Source of the DNA: Mesobacillus harenae | GTDB taxonomy: Bacteria; Bacillota; Bacilli; Bacillales; Cytobacillaceae | Assembly (NCBI RefSeq): GCF_013343715.1 | Contig: NZ_JABUNR010000025.1 | Span: 19,393 to 83,392, forward strand | Reading direction: 5' to 3' | DNA length: 64,000 nt | Shown: one piece after another, positions 35,187-43,713 of the stretch | How positions within the stretch are numbered: the first letter of the stretch is position 1 | Layout: each line of letters opens with the position of its first letter | Notes under the pieces: generated by a model | Told to the model about the DNA's origin: nothing | The model's input: the letters and a program-made list of their open reading frames with translations, nothing else | The model's database searches: none | Made by a program: the position numbers and the translations under genes

Positions 35187-37304
35187 ATGGAACAACAAAA
35201 ACGCAGCTATTCTATGGAATGGGCTGGACGCGAACTGACTGTTGAAGTCGGACAATTTGCTAAGCAGGCTAACGGCGCCGTCCTTATCCGTTATGGCGAT
35301 ACAGTTGTACTAAGTACGGCAACAGCGTCAAAAGAACCGAAAAAACTAGACTTTTTTCCATTAACTGTCAATTACGAGGAGCGTTTATACGCCGTAGGTA
35401 AAATCCCAGGCGGATTTATTAAGCGTGAGGGGCGTCCGAGTGAAAAGGCAATTCTGGCAAGCCGTTTAATCGACAGGCCAATCCGTCCATTATTTGCTGA
35501 TGGTTTCCGGAATGATGTTCAGGTTATCAGCATTGTTATGAGTGTTGATCAGAACTGTTCTTCCGAAATGGCAGCAATGTTTGGTTCATCTCTTGCCTTG
35601 TCTGTCTCCGATATTCCGTTTGGCGGGCCAATTGCCGGTGTAACGGTTGGACGGATCGACGGTAAATTTGTCGTGAATCCTTCAGTCGAAGAGGGAGAAA
35701 AAAGCGATATCCATTTAGTAGTTGCAGGTACAAAGGATGCAATTAATATGGTCGAAGCTGGTGCTGATGAAGTTCCAGAAGAAGTAATGCTTGAAGCGAT
35801 TATGTTCGGCCACGATGAAATAAAACGCCTGATTGAGTTTCAAGAGAAGATTGCTGGAGAAGTCGGCAAAGATAAAATGGAAATCAAGTTATTTGAATTA
35901 GACAAAGACCTTGAAGGACAAGTTCGTGAAATGAGCGAGAGCAATATGGTCAATGCGATTCAGGTAGTTGAGAAACATGCTCGTGAGGCTGCAATCAAAG
36001 AAGTTAAAAATGCCGTTATTGCACATTTTGAAGAGCAGGAAGCGGATGAAGATACACTAAAGCAGGTAAAACAAATCCTTGATAAAATCGTTAAAGGAGA
36101 AGTCCGCCGCTTAATTACCGAAGAAAAGGTCCGTCCTGATGGGCGTGGAGCAGAGAAAATCCGTCACCTTTCTTCAGAGGTAGGATTACTTCCAAGAACG
36201 CACGGCTCTGGATTATTTACCCGCGGACAAACTCAGGCACTAAGTATTTGTACGCTTGGCGCCATGGGTGATGTTCAGATTTTAGACGGAATTGGGCTTG
36301 AGGAAGAAAAACGCTTCATGCACCATTATAACTTCCCTTTATTTAGCGTTGGTGAAACAGGACCGATCCGTGGACCAGGCCGCCGTGAAATTGGGCATGG
36401 TGCCCTTGGTGAAAGAGCCTTGGAGCCGGTTATTCCAGCAGAAAAGGATTTCCCTTACACAATCCGCCTTGTTTCTGAAGTACTTGAATCAAACGGTTCT
36501 ACCTCTCAGGCAAGCATTTGTGCCAGCACACTGGCTATGATGGATGCTGGAGTACCTCTTAAAGCTCCTGTAGCCGGAATTGCGATGGGTCTAGTTAAAT
36601 CAGGCGAGCATTATACTATTTTGTCTGATATCCAAGGTATGGAAGACCATCTGGGCGATATGGACTTTAAAGTGGCTGGTACTTCAAAAGGGGTAACAGC
36701 ACTTCAAATGGACATCAAGATTGAAGGCTTATCACGTGAGATCCTAGATGAGGCTCTTCAACAGGCCAAAAAAGGCCGGATGGAAATTCTGGACAGCATG
36801 CTCAGCACAATTGCAGAGCCACGCGGTCAGCTTTCCACATATGCACCAAAGATCATGACAATGAAGATTAACCCGGATAAGATCCGTGACGTAATCGGAC
36901 CAAGCGGAAAGCAGATCAACAAGATCATCGAAGAAACCGGCGTTAAAATTGATATCGAGCAGGATGGAACAGTCTTCATTGCATCAATTAATGAAGAGAT
37001 GAACCAAAAAGCAAGAAAAATCATTGAAGATTTAGTCCGTGAAGTGGCGGTTGGTGAAAGATATCTTGGTAAAGTAAGGCGAATCGAGAAGTTTGGAGCA
37101 TTTGTTGAACTCTTCCCTGGAAAAGACGGGCTTGTCCATATTTCAGAGCTTGCTGAAGAACGTGTAGGTAAGGTTGAAGATATCCTGAAGCTTGGAGATG
37201 AACTTCTGGTTAAGGTAACAGAAATCGATAAGCAGGGCCGAGTTAATCTGTCACGTAAAGCGATTTTAAAAGAGCAGCGCGAGCAGGCTGAAAAACAATC
37301 CTAA
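35187..37304 (+). CDS. pnp: Polynucleotide phosphorylase
   Basis: 705 residues, the same length as B. subtilis PnpA. A 3'-5' phosphorolytic exoribonuclease central to mRNA decay. Two RNase PH domains flank a helical domain (about 215-315). The second PH domain has LLPRTHGSGLFTRGQTQAL and the DIQGMEDHLGDMDFKVAG metal-site region. KH (RDVIGPSGKQINKIIEETG, about 563) and S1 (GKVRRIEKFGAFVELFPG) follow. The ribosome binding site AGAGAGGGG lies ten bases before the ATG. Confidence 0.98.
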   Translation: MEQQKRSYSMEWAGRELTVEVGQFAKQANGAVLIRYGDTVVLSTATASKEPKKLDFFPLTVNYEERLYAVGKIPGGFIKREGRPSEKAILASRLIDRPIRPLFADGFRNDVQVISIVMSVDQNCSSEMAAMFGSSLALSVSDIPFGGPIAGVTVGRIDGKFVVNPSVEEGEKSDIHLVVAGTKDAINMVEAGADEVPEEVMLEAIMFGHDEIKRLIEFQEKIAGEVGKDKMEIKLFELDKDLEGQVREMSESNMVNAIQVVEKHAREAAIKEVKNAVIAHFEEQEADEDTLKQVKQILDKIVKGEVRRLITEEKVRPDGRGAEKIRHLSSEVGLLPRTHGSGLFTRGQTQALSICTLGAMGDVQILDGIGLEEEKRFMHHYNFPLFSVGETGPIRGPGRREIGHGALGERALEPVIPAEKDFPYTIRLVSEVLESNGSTSQASICASTLAMMDAGVPLKAPVAGIAMGLVKSGEHYTILSDIQGMEDHLGDMDFKVAGTSKGVTALQMDIKIEGLSREILDEALQQAKKGRMEILDSMLSTIAEPRGQLSTYAPKIMTMKINPDKIRDVIGPSGKQINKIIEETGVKIDIEQDGTVFIASINEEMNQKARKIIEDLVREVAVGERYLGKVRRIEKFGAFVELFPGKDGLVHISELAEERVGKVEDILKLGDELLVKVTEIDKQGRVNLSRKAILKEQREQAEKQS

Positions 37305-37359
37305 GGCTAGGCTGTCATTCTGGCACTGTCCGTATTATCCTTTAAATATTGCATAAACT

Positions 37360-37388
37360 GAAGTCAGGGACAGCCCTGGCTTTTTTTG
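37360..37388 (+). terminator. Rho-independent terminator of pnp
   Basis: AGTCAGGG and CCCTGGCT form an imperfect stem around an ACAG loop, followed by seven T. Confidence 0.82.
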
Positions 37389-37483
37389 TATATCCTTAAT
37401 AAAACTGCTTGCACCGGGCGCTCACTTTTCGTTCTACCTTGTCCTTCTGCTACATAATCTGTAGTGATGAGGAGGCATGATAA

Positions 37484-38446
37484 ATGGGGAAGTTAGGGTT
37501 GATTGTTACTCTGTGTATAATTGCAATAATCACGGTGAGTAATCCATTGACAGAGCAATATCTAATGAAGTTAAGAAGCGACGCTGCGGTTGTGTCGAAA
37601 CAGCAGGATGCTTTGTATGAAATGATCGAAAGCAAGGCTCCAGAGTTTGAACAGCCTGTCTATGATGCGAAAATAGATCCGGTTTGGAAATCTGTCCCTG
37701 GGTACAACGGACTCCAGGTTGATATTAAAAAGTCTTACGATAAAATGAAACCAAAAGGTAAGTTTTTAAAAGATAAACTTGTTTACAAGGAGATTAAACC
37801 GAAGGTCCACCTTAGTGATTTACCTCCAGCGGCCATTTACAGAGGGCATCCCGAGAAACCGATTGTGTCCTTTATCATTAATGTTGCATGGGGAAATGAG
37901 TATTTATCTGATATGCTGGCTACTTTAAAAAAGCATAATGTTTTAGCAACCTTTTTCTTGGAGGGCCATTGGGTAAAAGAAAACCCTGACCTGGCAAAAA
38001 TGATTGTTGAAGCAGGCCATGAGGTAGGTAACCATTCCTTTTCACATCCCAACATGAAGGAGCTGCCTGCAGCAGCCGTTAAAGAAGAAATCGAAAAAAC
38101 AAATGCCGTAATCGAAGCCACTACAGGCAAGAGGATTAAGTGGTTTGCTCCTCCAAGCGGCTACTATCGAGAAGAGGTCGTCAAGATTGCGGCTGCAATG
38201 AAGCTAGGAACGATCATGTGGAGCGTCGACACAATTGACTGGAAAAAGCCTACCCCAGATCAACTAATCAATCGTGTCATGTCTAAGGTCCATAACGGCG
38301 CTTTTATTTTAATGCATCCTACAGAATCAACGGAAAAGGCACTAGATCAGCTGATTTTACAAATAAAAAATCAAGGACTTGAGCTTGGAACCGTTTCTGA
38401 CAATTTAAGTGAAGACAGAATAATGTTGAAAAACATGAAAAAATAA
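37484..38446 (+). CDS. ylxY: Sporulation-associated polysaccharide deacetylase-like protein YlxY
   Basis: 320 residues. An N-terminal signal/anchor helix (about 4-20, LGLIVTLCIIAIITVS) is followed by a linker and a NodB-type carbohydrate esterase 4 domain from about 125. The metal-binding histidines H184 and H188 are present in NHSFSHPN, and the catalytic-site region has WFAPPSGYYR. The usual T-F-D-D-G motif, which supplies the catalytic base and a metal ligand, is replaced by N133-V-A-W-G-N138, so classic deacetylase activity is doubtful. From memory the same change occurs in other YlxY proteins. The ATG follows GAGGAGG. Confidence 0.9.
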   Translation: MGKLGLIVTLCIIAIITVSNPLTEQYLMKLRSDAAVVSKQQDALYEMIESKAPEFEQPVYDAKIDPVWKSVPGYNGLQVDIKKSYDKMKPKGKFLKDKLVYKEIKPKVHLSDLPPAAIYRGHPEKPIVSFIINVAWGNEYLSDMLATLKKHNVLATFFLEGHWVKENPDLAKMIVEAGHEVGNHSFSHPNMKELPAAAVKEEIEKTNAVIEATTGKRIKWFAPPSGYYREEVVKIAAAMKLGTIMWSVDTIDWKKPTPDQLINRVMSKVHNGAFILMHPTESTEKALDQLILQIKNQGLELGTVSDNLSEDRIMLKNMKK

Positions 38447-38454
38447 TCTTCTTT

Positions 38455-38484
38455 TTGGAAAAAGTAAGTAAAATACACTATACT
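38455..38484 (+). promoter_or_regulatory. Candidate promoter of mlpA
   Basis: TTGGAA (38455-38460), 18 bases, TATACT (38479-38484), about 50 bases before the start of mlpA. Confidence 0.5.
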
Positions 38485-38533
38485 AATTTAATGCAGGGCT
38501 AGTACAGCAGCAGGTTCCAGAGGAGGAGTTTTC

Positions 38534-39769
38534 TTGATAAAAAAATATACTTGCCAAAATGGCTTAAGAATCGTACTCGAACAAATTCCGCATGTCCGGT
38601 CCGTCGCTATCGGAGTGTGGATAGGGACCGGCTCTAGAAATGAAACCCCAGTCAATAACGGTATTTCACATTTTTTAGAGCATATGTTTTTTAAAGGAAC
38701 CAAAACTAGATCAGCCAGAGAAATAGCAGAGTCATTTGATAGTATTGGAGGCCAAGTAAATGCCTTCACTTCAAAAGAGTACACTTGCTATTATGCGAAG
38801 GTTCTTGATAACCACGCTCCATACGCATTAGAAGTGCTCGCGGATATGTTTTTCAATTCCACATTTGATAATGAAGAACTTAATAAAGAGAAAAATGTGG
38901 TTTATGAAGAAATAAAAATGTATGAGGATACACCTGATGATATTGTTCATGACCTTTTGAGCAAAGCAATTTATGATGACCATTCTCTTGGCTATCCTAT
39001 TTTAGGAACAGAGAAGACATTAGAAACATTTAATGGTGACAAGTTAAGAGAATACATGCACGAAACCTATACACCGGAAAATGTCGTTGTCTCAATTGCA
39101 GGCAATATATCTGAATCCTTCATTCATGATGTAGAAAAATACTTTGGTACATATGAGGCAGGAAAAAAAGAGCAGACCTTTGAAAAGCCTCGCTTTCATG
39201 GTACAGAGGTTGTCCGAAAGAAGGAAACAGAACAAGCCCACTTATGTCTCGGTTATGAAGGCTTACAAATTGGCCATGAGGACGTGTACAGCCTTATTGT
39301 CTTAAATAATGTCCTTGGCGGCAGCATGAGTAGCAGGCTTTTTCAGGAAGTCCGTGAACAGCGTGGTCTTGCCTATTCGGTGTTCTCTTATCACTCTGCG
39401 TATCGCGACAGTGGAATTGTCACGATTTATGGTGGAACAGGCTCGAAGCAAATTAACGTGCTATTTGAAACGATCCAGGAGACCCTTGCCAAACTCAAGG
39501 AAGATGGCATTACCGTTAAAGAGCTGAATAACAGTAAAGAACAGCTTAAAGGCAGCTTGATGCTAAGCCTTGAAAGCACCAACAGCAGGATGAGCCGGAA
39601 TGGTAAAAATGAATTACTCCTGAAAAAGCACCGCTCACTAGATGAAATTGTTGAACAAATCGATCATGTGTCAAAAAACAGCGTTGACGGCCTTGCTAAC
39701 AGAATCTTTACAGACCAATATTCAACTGCTTTAATCAGCCCTGATGGCCAACTTCCAGGCGCTAAATAA
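38534..39769 (+). CDS. mlpA: M16-family zinc metallopeptidase MlpA (YmxG)
   Basis: 411 residues, mitochondrial-processing-peptidase-like. The inverted zinc motif HxxEH is H46-F-L-E49-H50, and the downstream glutamate lies in NEELNKEKNVVYEEIKMYED. The C-terminal half is the second M16 domain with the conserved VLGGSMSSRLFQEVREQRGL. The start is a TTG at 38534 after AGGAGGAG; the first ATG is far inside. In B. subtilis mlpA follows ylxY and has been linked to regulation of extracellular protease; the substrate is unknown. Confidence 0.94.
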   Translation: MIKKYTCQNGLRIVLEQIPHVRSVAIGVWIGTGSRNETPVNNGISHFLEHMFFKGTKTRSAREIAESFDSIGGQVNAFTSKEYTCYYAKVLDNHAPYALEVLADMFFNSTFDNEELNKEKNVVYEEIKMYEDTPDDIVHDLLSKAIYDDHSLGYPILGTEKTLETFNGDKLREYMHETYTPENVVVSIAGNISESFIHDVEKYFGTYEAGKKEQTFEKPRFHGTEVVRKKETEQAHLCLGYEGLQIGHEDVYSLIVLNNVLGGSMSSRLFQEVREQRGLAYSVFSYHSAYRDSGIVTIYGGTGSKQINVLFETIQETLAKLKEDGITVKELNNSKEQLKGSLMLSLESTNSRMSRNGKNELLLKKHRSLDEIVEQIDHVSKNSVDGLANRIFTDQYSTALISPDGQLPGAK

Positions 39770-39775
39770 TGAGTG

Positions 39776-39808
39776 ACAGTCTGCATAATTAGCAGGCTGT
39801 TTTTTTTA
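39776..39808 (+). terminator. Rho-independent terminator of mlpA
   Basis: ACAG.CTGC pairs with GCAG.CTGT around ATAATTA and is followed by eight T. The rest of the 376-base gap to ymxH shows no feature I can support. An open frame at 39808-39990 has no ribosome binding site. Confidence 0.85.
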
Positions 39809-40145
39809 TGGCCGATAGTAAAACATGTGTCCATGGGTATTTCCAGGGAAGTTTATTTTTTAGAGTAATTCTAGTTATGGAATATTTCTGTTCATTTATG
39901 GAATATATTTCAAAAACAGCAATCAACCGGCTAGAAACCATGAAAGACTCCCATTTTTTCATTGAGGCAAGGCTCTTAGACAAAACTTAGCTAAAATCCA
40001 TCAAATACGTTTAATTTTGAACGTAAACAATGACTTGAAGTAAGATGATCGCTTTACCCAATCATATTTCTCCATTTTAACGCTTCTAAAAAGGCAAAAG
40101 ACCGATACACTTATAATAAGGACAAACGAAAGCGGGGATATAGGG

Positions 40146-40424
40146 ATGAAACTAAGCGAATTGGGCGGAAAGGAAATTGTAGATGCAAAAAGAGCGGAGA
40201 GGCTTGGCGTTCTAGGCCAAACCGACTTGGAAATTGATGAGCAGACAGGCAAGGTGGAGGCACTTGTCATCCCAGGCGTGAAGTGGTTTGGGCTAAGGAA
40301 GCAAGGCGGCGACATCCGTGTACCCTGGCAGCATGTGAAAAAAATTGGAGCGGATATGATTATCATCGATGTTCCAGAGGAGTTTGGAGAGCGCCCAAAG
40401 GATAAATCTGAATCGCCCGATTAA
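40146..40424 (+). CDS. ymxH: YlmC/YmxH family PRC-barrel-like protein
   Basis: 92 residues. The start MKLSELGGKEIVDAKRAERL, then GVLGQTDLEIDEQTGKV and VPWQHVKKIGADMIIID, is a small PRC-barrel-like domain typical of the YlmC/YmxH family. These proteins are common in spore formers; no biochemical function is established. The gene lies between mlpA and the dipicolinate synthase genes, as in B. subtilis. The ATG follows GGGGATATAGGG, a modest ribosome binding site. The end of the gene is part of its own terminator stem. Confidence 0.9.
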   Translation: MKLSELGGKEIVDAKRAERLGVLGQTDLEIDEQTGKVEALVIPGVKWFGLRKQGGDIRVPWQHVKKIGADMIIIDVPEEFGERPKDKSESPD

Positions 40425-40440
40425 TGGGCGCTTTTTTTAT
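40412..40440 (+). terminator. Rho-independent terminator overlapping the ymxH stop
   Basis: TCGCCC pairs with GGGCGCT around a GATTAAT loop and is followed by seven T. The stem includes the last codons of ymxH. Confidence 0.82.
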
Positions 40441-40475
40441 TTTAGAATTTATATAGATGAACATTTTTATCCAAC

Positions 40476-40745
40476 TCCAGCGCCTAGCCCCTCGAGGTCG
40501 CTTCGGTACCAGCTGATGAAGTCAAAGAACGACTTCACCTTCTGGCCCTTCACCGCTTGTCGGGGCTGTTCAAGGCGCTTGCGCTTTTGTTTCATCCAGC
40601 TCCAGCGCCCAGCGACTCGTGTACTTCGCCCACCTTTCTACAATAAGTCAACAACGAATCGCTTAGGCTCTTCGTGTTTCCTTTATCTCAGTCGGTGTTC
40701 GCCAGTCCTGTCGTGCGCTTAACGGGCGCTTGCGCTTTTGTTCTT
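40476..40745 (-). repeat. Interspersed modular repeats: X module then Z module
   Basis: In plus-strand order, an X module (about 40476-40590) contains GATGAAGTC and GACTTCACC and ends AAGGCGCTTGCGCTTTTGTT. A different module, here called Z (about 40595-40745), contains CGACTCGTGTACTTCGCC and ends with the same GGCGCTTGCGCTTTTGTT boundary. Both begin with a TCCAGCTCCAGCGCC-like edge. Shared boundaries with different interiors show the modular build. The remaining 200 bases to dpaA hold only the candidate promoter. Confidence 0.78.
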
Positions 40746-40864
40746 TCAAAACCACCACATTAACCTCTTTAAAACCCCCATTTTTCACTAGAAAACCTAA
40801 TATGTCCCGACTTGGGACAAAGCCCAACCTTCAGGAAACTTCCGCTTTTGCCCATTGAAAAACT

Positions 40865-40893
40865 CACCGATTTTACACCCCCTACATATGATG
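40865..40893 (+). promoter_or_regulatory. Possible sigma-K-like promoter of dpaAB
   Basis: CACC (40865-40868), 16 bases, CATATGATG (40885-40893), which resembles the mother-cell sigma-K pattern (AC / CATA...TA) known to drive this operon in B. subtilis. The -10 match is incomplete. Confidence 0.35.
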
Positions 40894-40952
40894 TTGAGTA
40901 GTTGTCATAACATTTCCTGCTATGGATTACTAAAAAGAAGGTGATTGTTCTC

Positions 40953-41855
40953 ATGCTGACAGGAATGCAAATCGCTGTCATGGGCGGTGATGCAAGACAG
41001 CTGGAGATAATACGGAAGCTGACCGAACTGGATGCTAAGCTCTCGTTAGTTGGTTTCGAGCAGCTTGATCATGCATTTACAGGAGCTTCAAAAGAAAAAG
41101 TGGATGAAGTAGATTTTTCTGTGATTGATGCCATAATTCTTCCTGTTCCGGGGACCAATCTCGAGGGGCAGGTGGAAACGATCTTTTCAAACGAAAAGGT
41201 TATATTAACGAAAGATATGCTTCTAAGTACCCCTGAGCATTGTAAAGTATATTCTGGAATTACAAACACGTATTTGACTGGGATTATCAAACAAGCCAAC
41301 CGTGACCTTGTTCAGCTGTTTGAAAGAGATGATGTAGCCATATTCAATTCAATCCCTACGGTAGAGGGAACGATTATGATGGCCATCCAACATACGGATT
41401 TTACCATTCATGGCTCAAATGTCTGTGTGCTGGGACTTGGGCGCGTAGGAATGAGCGTGGCGAGAACCTTTCACGCACTGGGTGCGAAGGTTAAAGTCGG
41501 GGCCCGAAAAACCGAACATCTGGCAAGAATTACGGAAATGGGCTTAACTCCATTTCATCTTAAGGATATTGAGAATGAGGTTATCAATACGGACATCTGT
41601 ATTAATACAATACCGAAGCATATTGTAAAGTCTTCAGTCATTTCAAAAATGCCAACACACACGCTAATTATTGACCTCGCTTCAAAGCCTGGAGGAACAG
41701 ATTTTCGCTATGCAGAAAAAAGGGGTATAAAGGCGCTGCTTGCACCGGGACTCCCTGGAATAGTAGCTCCGAAAACGGCAGGGCAAATACTTGCAAACGT
41801 ACTGGCCCAACTGCTGATGGAGGATAGTACAAAGAGGGAGGAGAAAGGAACATGA
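40953..41855 (+). CDS. dpaA: Dipicolinate synthase subunit A
   Basis: 300 residues. With DpaB it oxidises dihydrodipicolinate to dipicolinic acid in the mother cell for spore heat resistance. The N-terminus is MLTGMQIAVMGGDARQLEII, and the Rossmann motif VCVLGLGRVGMSVARTFHAL lies at about 160. The open frame begins at 40941, but the ATG at 40953 has a correctly spaced AGAAGGTGA and fits the B. subtilis protein. The TGA overlaps the dpaB ATG. The substrate source, asd-dapG-dapA, lies just downstream. Confidence 0.96.
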   Translation: MLTGMQIAVMGGDARQLEIIRKLTELDAKLSLVGFEQLDHAFTGASKEKVDEVDFSVIDAIILPVPGTNLEGQVETIFSNEKVILTKDMLLSTPEHCKVYSGITNTYLTGIIKQANRDLVQLFERDDVAIFNSIPTVEGTIMMAIQHTDFTIHGSNVCVLGLGRVGMSVARTFHALGAKVKVGARKTEHLARITEMGLTPFHLKDIENEVINTDICINTIPKHIVKSSVISKMPTHTLIIDLASKPGGTDFRYAEKRGIKALLAPGLPGIVAPKTAGQILANVLAQLLMEDSTKREEKGT

Positions 41856-42451
41856 CATTAAAAGGGAAAAGAATTGGCTTTGGATTGACTGGATCTCATT
41901 GCACATACGATGCAGTCTTTCCTGAGATAGAGAAGCTTGTTAATGCAGGAGCAGAAGTACTGCCGATTGTTACTTTCACTGTAAAAAATACAGAGACAAG
42001 GTTTGGGAAAGGGGAAGACTGGATAGAACGGATTGAGGAGTTAACAGGAAATAAGGTGATCGATTCAATTGTTAAAGCAGAGCCATTAGGTCCTAAAATT
42101 CCTTTGGATTGCATGGTTATCGCTCCGCTTACAGGTGGTTCAATGAGCAAATTTGCCAATGCTTTGAATGATAGTCCAGTACTAATGGCAGCGAAGGCAA
42201 CCTTGAGGAATTTAAAGCCAGTTGTCCTTGGAATTTCGACGAATGATGCACTAGGTCTGAACGGGACAAATTTAATGAGGCTCATGTCCACGAAGAACAT
42301 ATTTTTTATTCCATTTGGGCAGGATGACCCTGTAAAAAAACCAAACTCCATGGTGGCAAGAATGACGCTGCTCGACAAGACGGTTGAAGCGGCCATGAGG
42401 GGTGAACAGCTTCAGCCTGTTCTAATAGAAAAGTATAAAGATAGCGAATAA
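41852..42451 (+). CDS. dpaB: Dipicolinate synthase subunit B (flavoprotein family)
   Basis: 199 residues. The small flavoprotein-fold subunit of dipicolinate synthase, with GKRIGFGLTGSHCTYDAVFP at the N-terminus and MVIAPLTGGSMSKFANALND in the centre. The ATG overlaps the dpaA stop as ATGA and is preceded inside dpaA by GGGAGGAG, so the two subunits are co-translated. The length is normal and no defects are seen. Confidence 0.96.
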   Translation: MTLKGKRIGFGLTGSHCTYDAVFPEIEKLVNAGAEVLPIVTFTVKNTETRFGKGEDWIERIEELTGNKVIDSIVKAEPLGPKIPLDCMVIAPLTGGSMSKFANALNDSPVLMAAKATLRNLKPVVLGISTNDALGLNGTNLMRLMSTKNIFFIPFGQDDPVKKPNSMVARMTLLDKTVEAAMRGEQLQPVLIEKYKDSE

Positions 42452-42487
42452 ACCCCCTTTAGTTTTTCCGGTTGGAGCAAATTGTTT

Positions 42488-42516
42488 ATTACAATAAAGA
42501 ATGATTATGTTAAAAT
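42488..42516 (+). promoter_or_regulatory. Extended -10 promoter of the asd-dapG-dapA operon
   Basis: ATTACA (42488-42493), 17 bases, TAAAAT (42511-42516) with a TG extension. It would give a leader of about 100 bases. Confidence 0.6.
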
Positions 42517-42531
42517 AGATTTTATTATACC

Positions 42532-42553
42532 GATGGCGGTTGTTACCGCCGTC
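42532..42553 (+). promoter_or_regulatory. Hairpin near the 5' end of the asd leader
   Basis: GGCGGT-TGTT-ACCGCC, with flanking GAT/GTC able to extend the stem. It lies about 10 bases after the predicted transcript start and has no T-run. It may stabilise the transcript. Confidence 0.5.
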
Positions 42554-42625
42554 ACTTACTTATAATTTAGTTGTTTTGCGAAATGCCGGAAAAAGAAATT
42601 TTTTATTTGGAAGGGGAAACACCAC

Positions 42626-43672
42626 ATGTCAGTAAAAGGATTCCACGTAGCAGTCGTAGGCGCTACAGGTGCTGTTGGTCAACAAATGATTCAAACCCTA
42701 GAAAAACGTAATTTTCCAATATCAAAAATAACACTTCTATCATCTGCACGCTCAGCCGGTAAGGTTGTGCGTTTTAGAGACGAAGACGTGACGATTCAGG
42801 AAGCTAAGCCTGAAAGTTTTGAAGGCGTACAAATCGCTTTATTCAGTGCTGGAGGCAGTATCTCAAAAGAGCTTGCTCCAGAAGCTGTAAAACGCGGCGC
42901 GATTGTTGTCGATAACACAAGTGCCTTTCGGATGGATGAAAACGTTCCCCTCGTTGTACCTGAGGTAAATGAAGAAGATTTGCGAGGTCATAATGGAATT
43001 ATTGCCAATCCAAACTGCTCAACCATTCAGATGGTTGTGGCTCTGGAGCCTTTACGTAAAAAATATGGTTTGAAGAAGGTTATCGTTTCAACATACCAAG
43101 CAGTTTCTGGTGCAGGAGCCGCGGCCGTTGACGAAATGAAGGCACAAGCCAAAGCCATTCTAAATGATGAAGAATTTGAACCAAAACTGTTGCCAGTTGG
43201 ATCAGGGGAGAAACACTATCAAATTGCCTTCAATGCGATTCCGCAGATTGACAAGTTTGAAGATAATGGTTTCACCTTTGAAGAAATGAAAATGATTAAT
43301 GAAACGAAAAAAATAATGCATATGCCTGAGCTGCAGGTTGCGGCTACATGTGTCAGGCTTCCAATTGGAACAGGTCATTCAGAATCCGTCTACCTTGAAT
43401 TAGAGCAAAGCGGAGTGTCTGCAGCGGATGTGAAAGAGCTTCTGAAGGATGCACCAGGTGTTGTCCTGGAAGATGTGCCAGAAGAGCAAATCTACCCGAT
43501 GCCAGCTTACAGTGTTGGCAAAAATGAAGTATTTGTCGGCAGAATCCGTAAAGATCTGAATGAAGATTCAGGTTTCCATATGTGGGTTGTTTCAGACAAC
43601 CTGTTAAAAGGGGCAGCCTGGAACTCTGTTCAAATTGCAGAAAGTCTAGTTAGACTTGGCGTGATCAAGTAG
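42626..43672 (+). CDS. asd: Aspartate-semialdehyde dehydrogenase
   Basis: 348 residues. Reduces aspartyl phosphate to aspartate semialdehyde with NADPH, the branch point to lysine/diaminopimelate, methionine and threonine. The NADP loop is VGATGAVGQQMIQTL, and the catalytic cysteine lies in NPNCSTIQMVVALEPL (about residue 131). SGAGAAAVDE and RLPIGTGHSE complete the family pattern. The ATG is preceded by GAAGGGGAAAC. It is followed by dapG and dapA in an evident operon. Confidence 0.97.
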   Translation: MSVKGFHVAVVGATGAVGQQMIQTLEKRNFPISKITLLSSARSAGKVVRFRDEDVTIQEAKPESFEGVQIALFSAGGSISKELAPEAVKRGAIVVDNTSAFRMDENVPLVVPEVNEEDLRGHNGIIANPNCSTIQMVVALEPLRKKYGLKKVIVSTYQAVSGAGAAAVDEMKAQAKAILNDEEFEPKLLPVGSGEKHYQIAFNAIPQIDKFEDNGFTFEEMKMINETKKIMHMPELQVAATCVRLPIGTGHSESVYLELEQSGVSAADVKELLKDAPGVVLEDVPEEQIYPMPAYSVGKNEVFVGRIRKDLNEDSGFHMWVVSDNLLKGAAWNSVQIAESLVRLGVIK

Positions 43673-43713
43673 TTTGGCCTGAAAGCAAAGGTATAACATT
43701 TTGGGGTGTTATG

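Noticed and set aside
39808..39990. 60-residue hydrophobic frame between mlpA and ymxH
   Set aside because: It starts right at the mlpA terminator T-run, without a ribosome binding site or promoter.
40369..40722. 117-residue frame overlapping the ymxH end
   Set aside because: It runs through the X and Z repeat modules and the ymxH terminator; no start signal.
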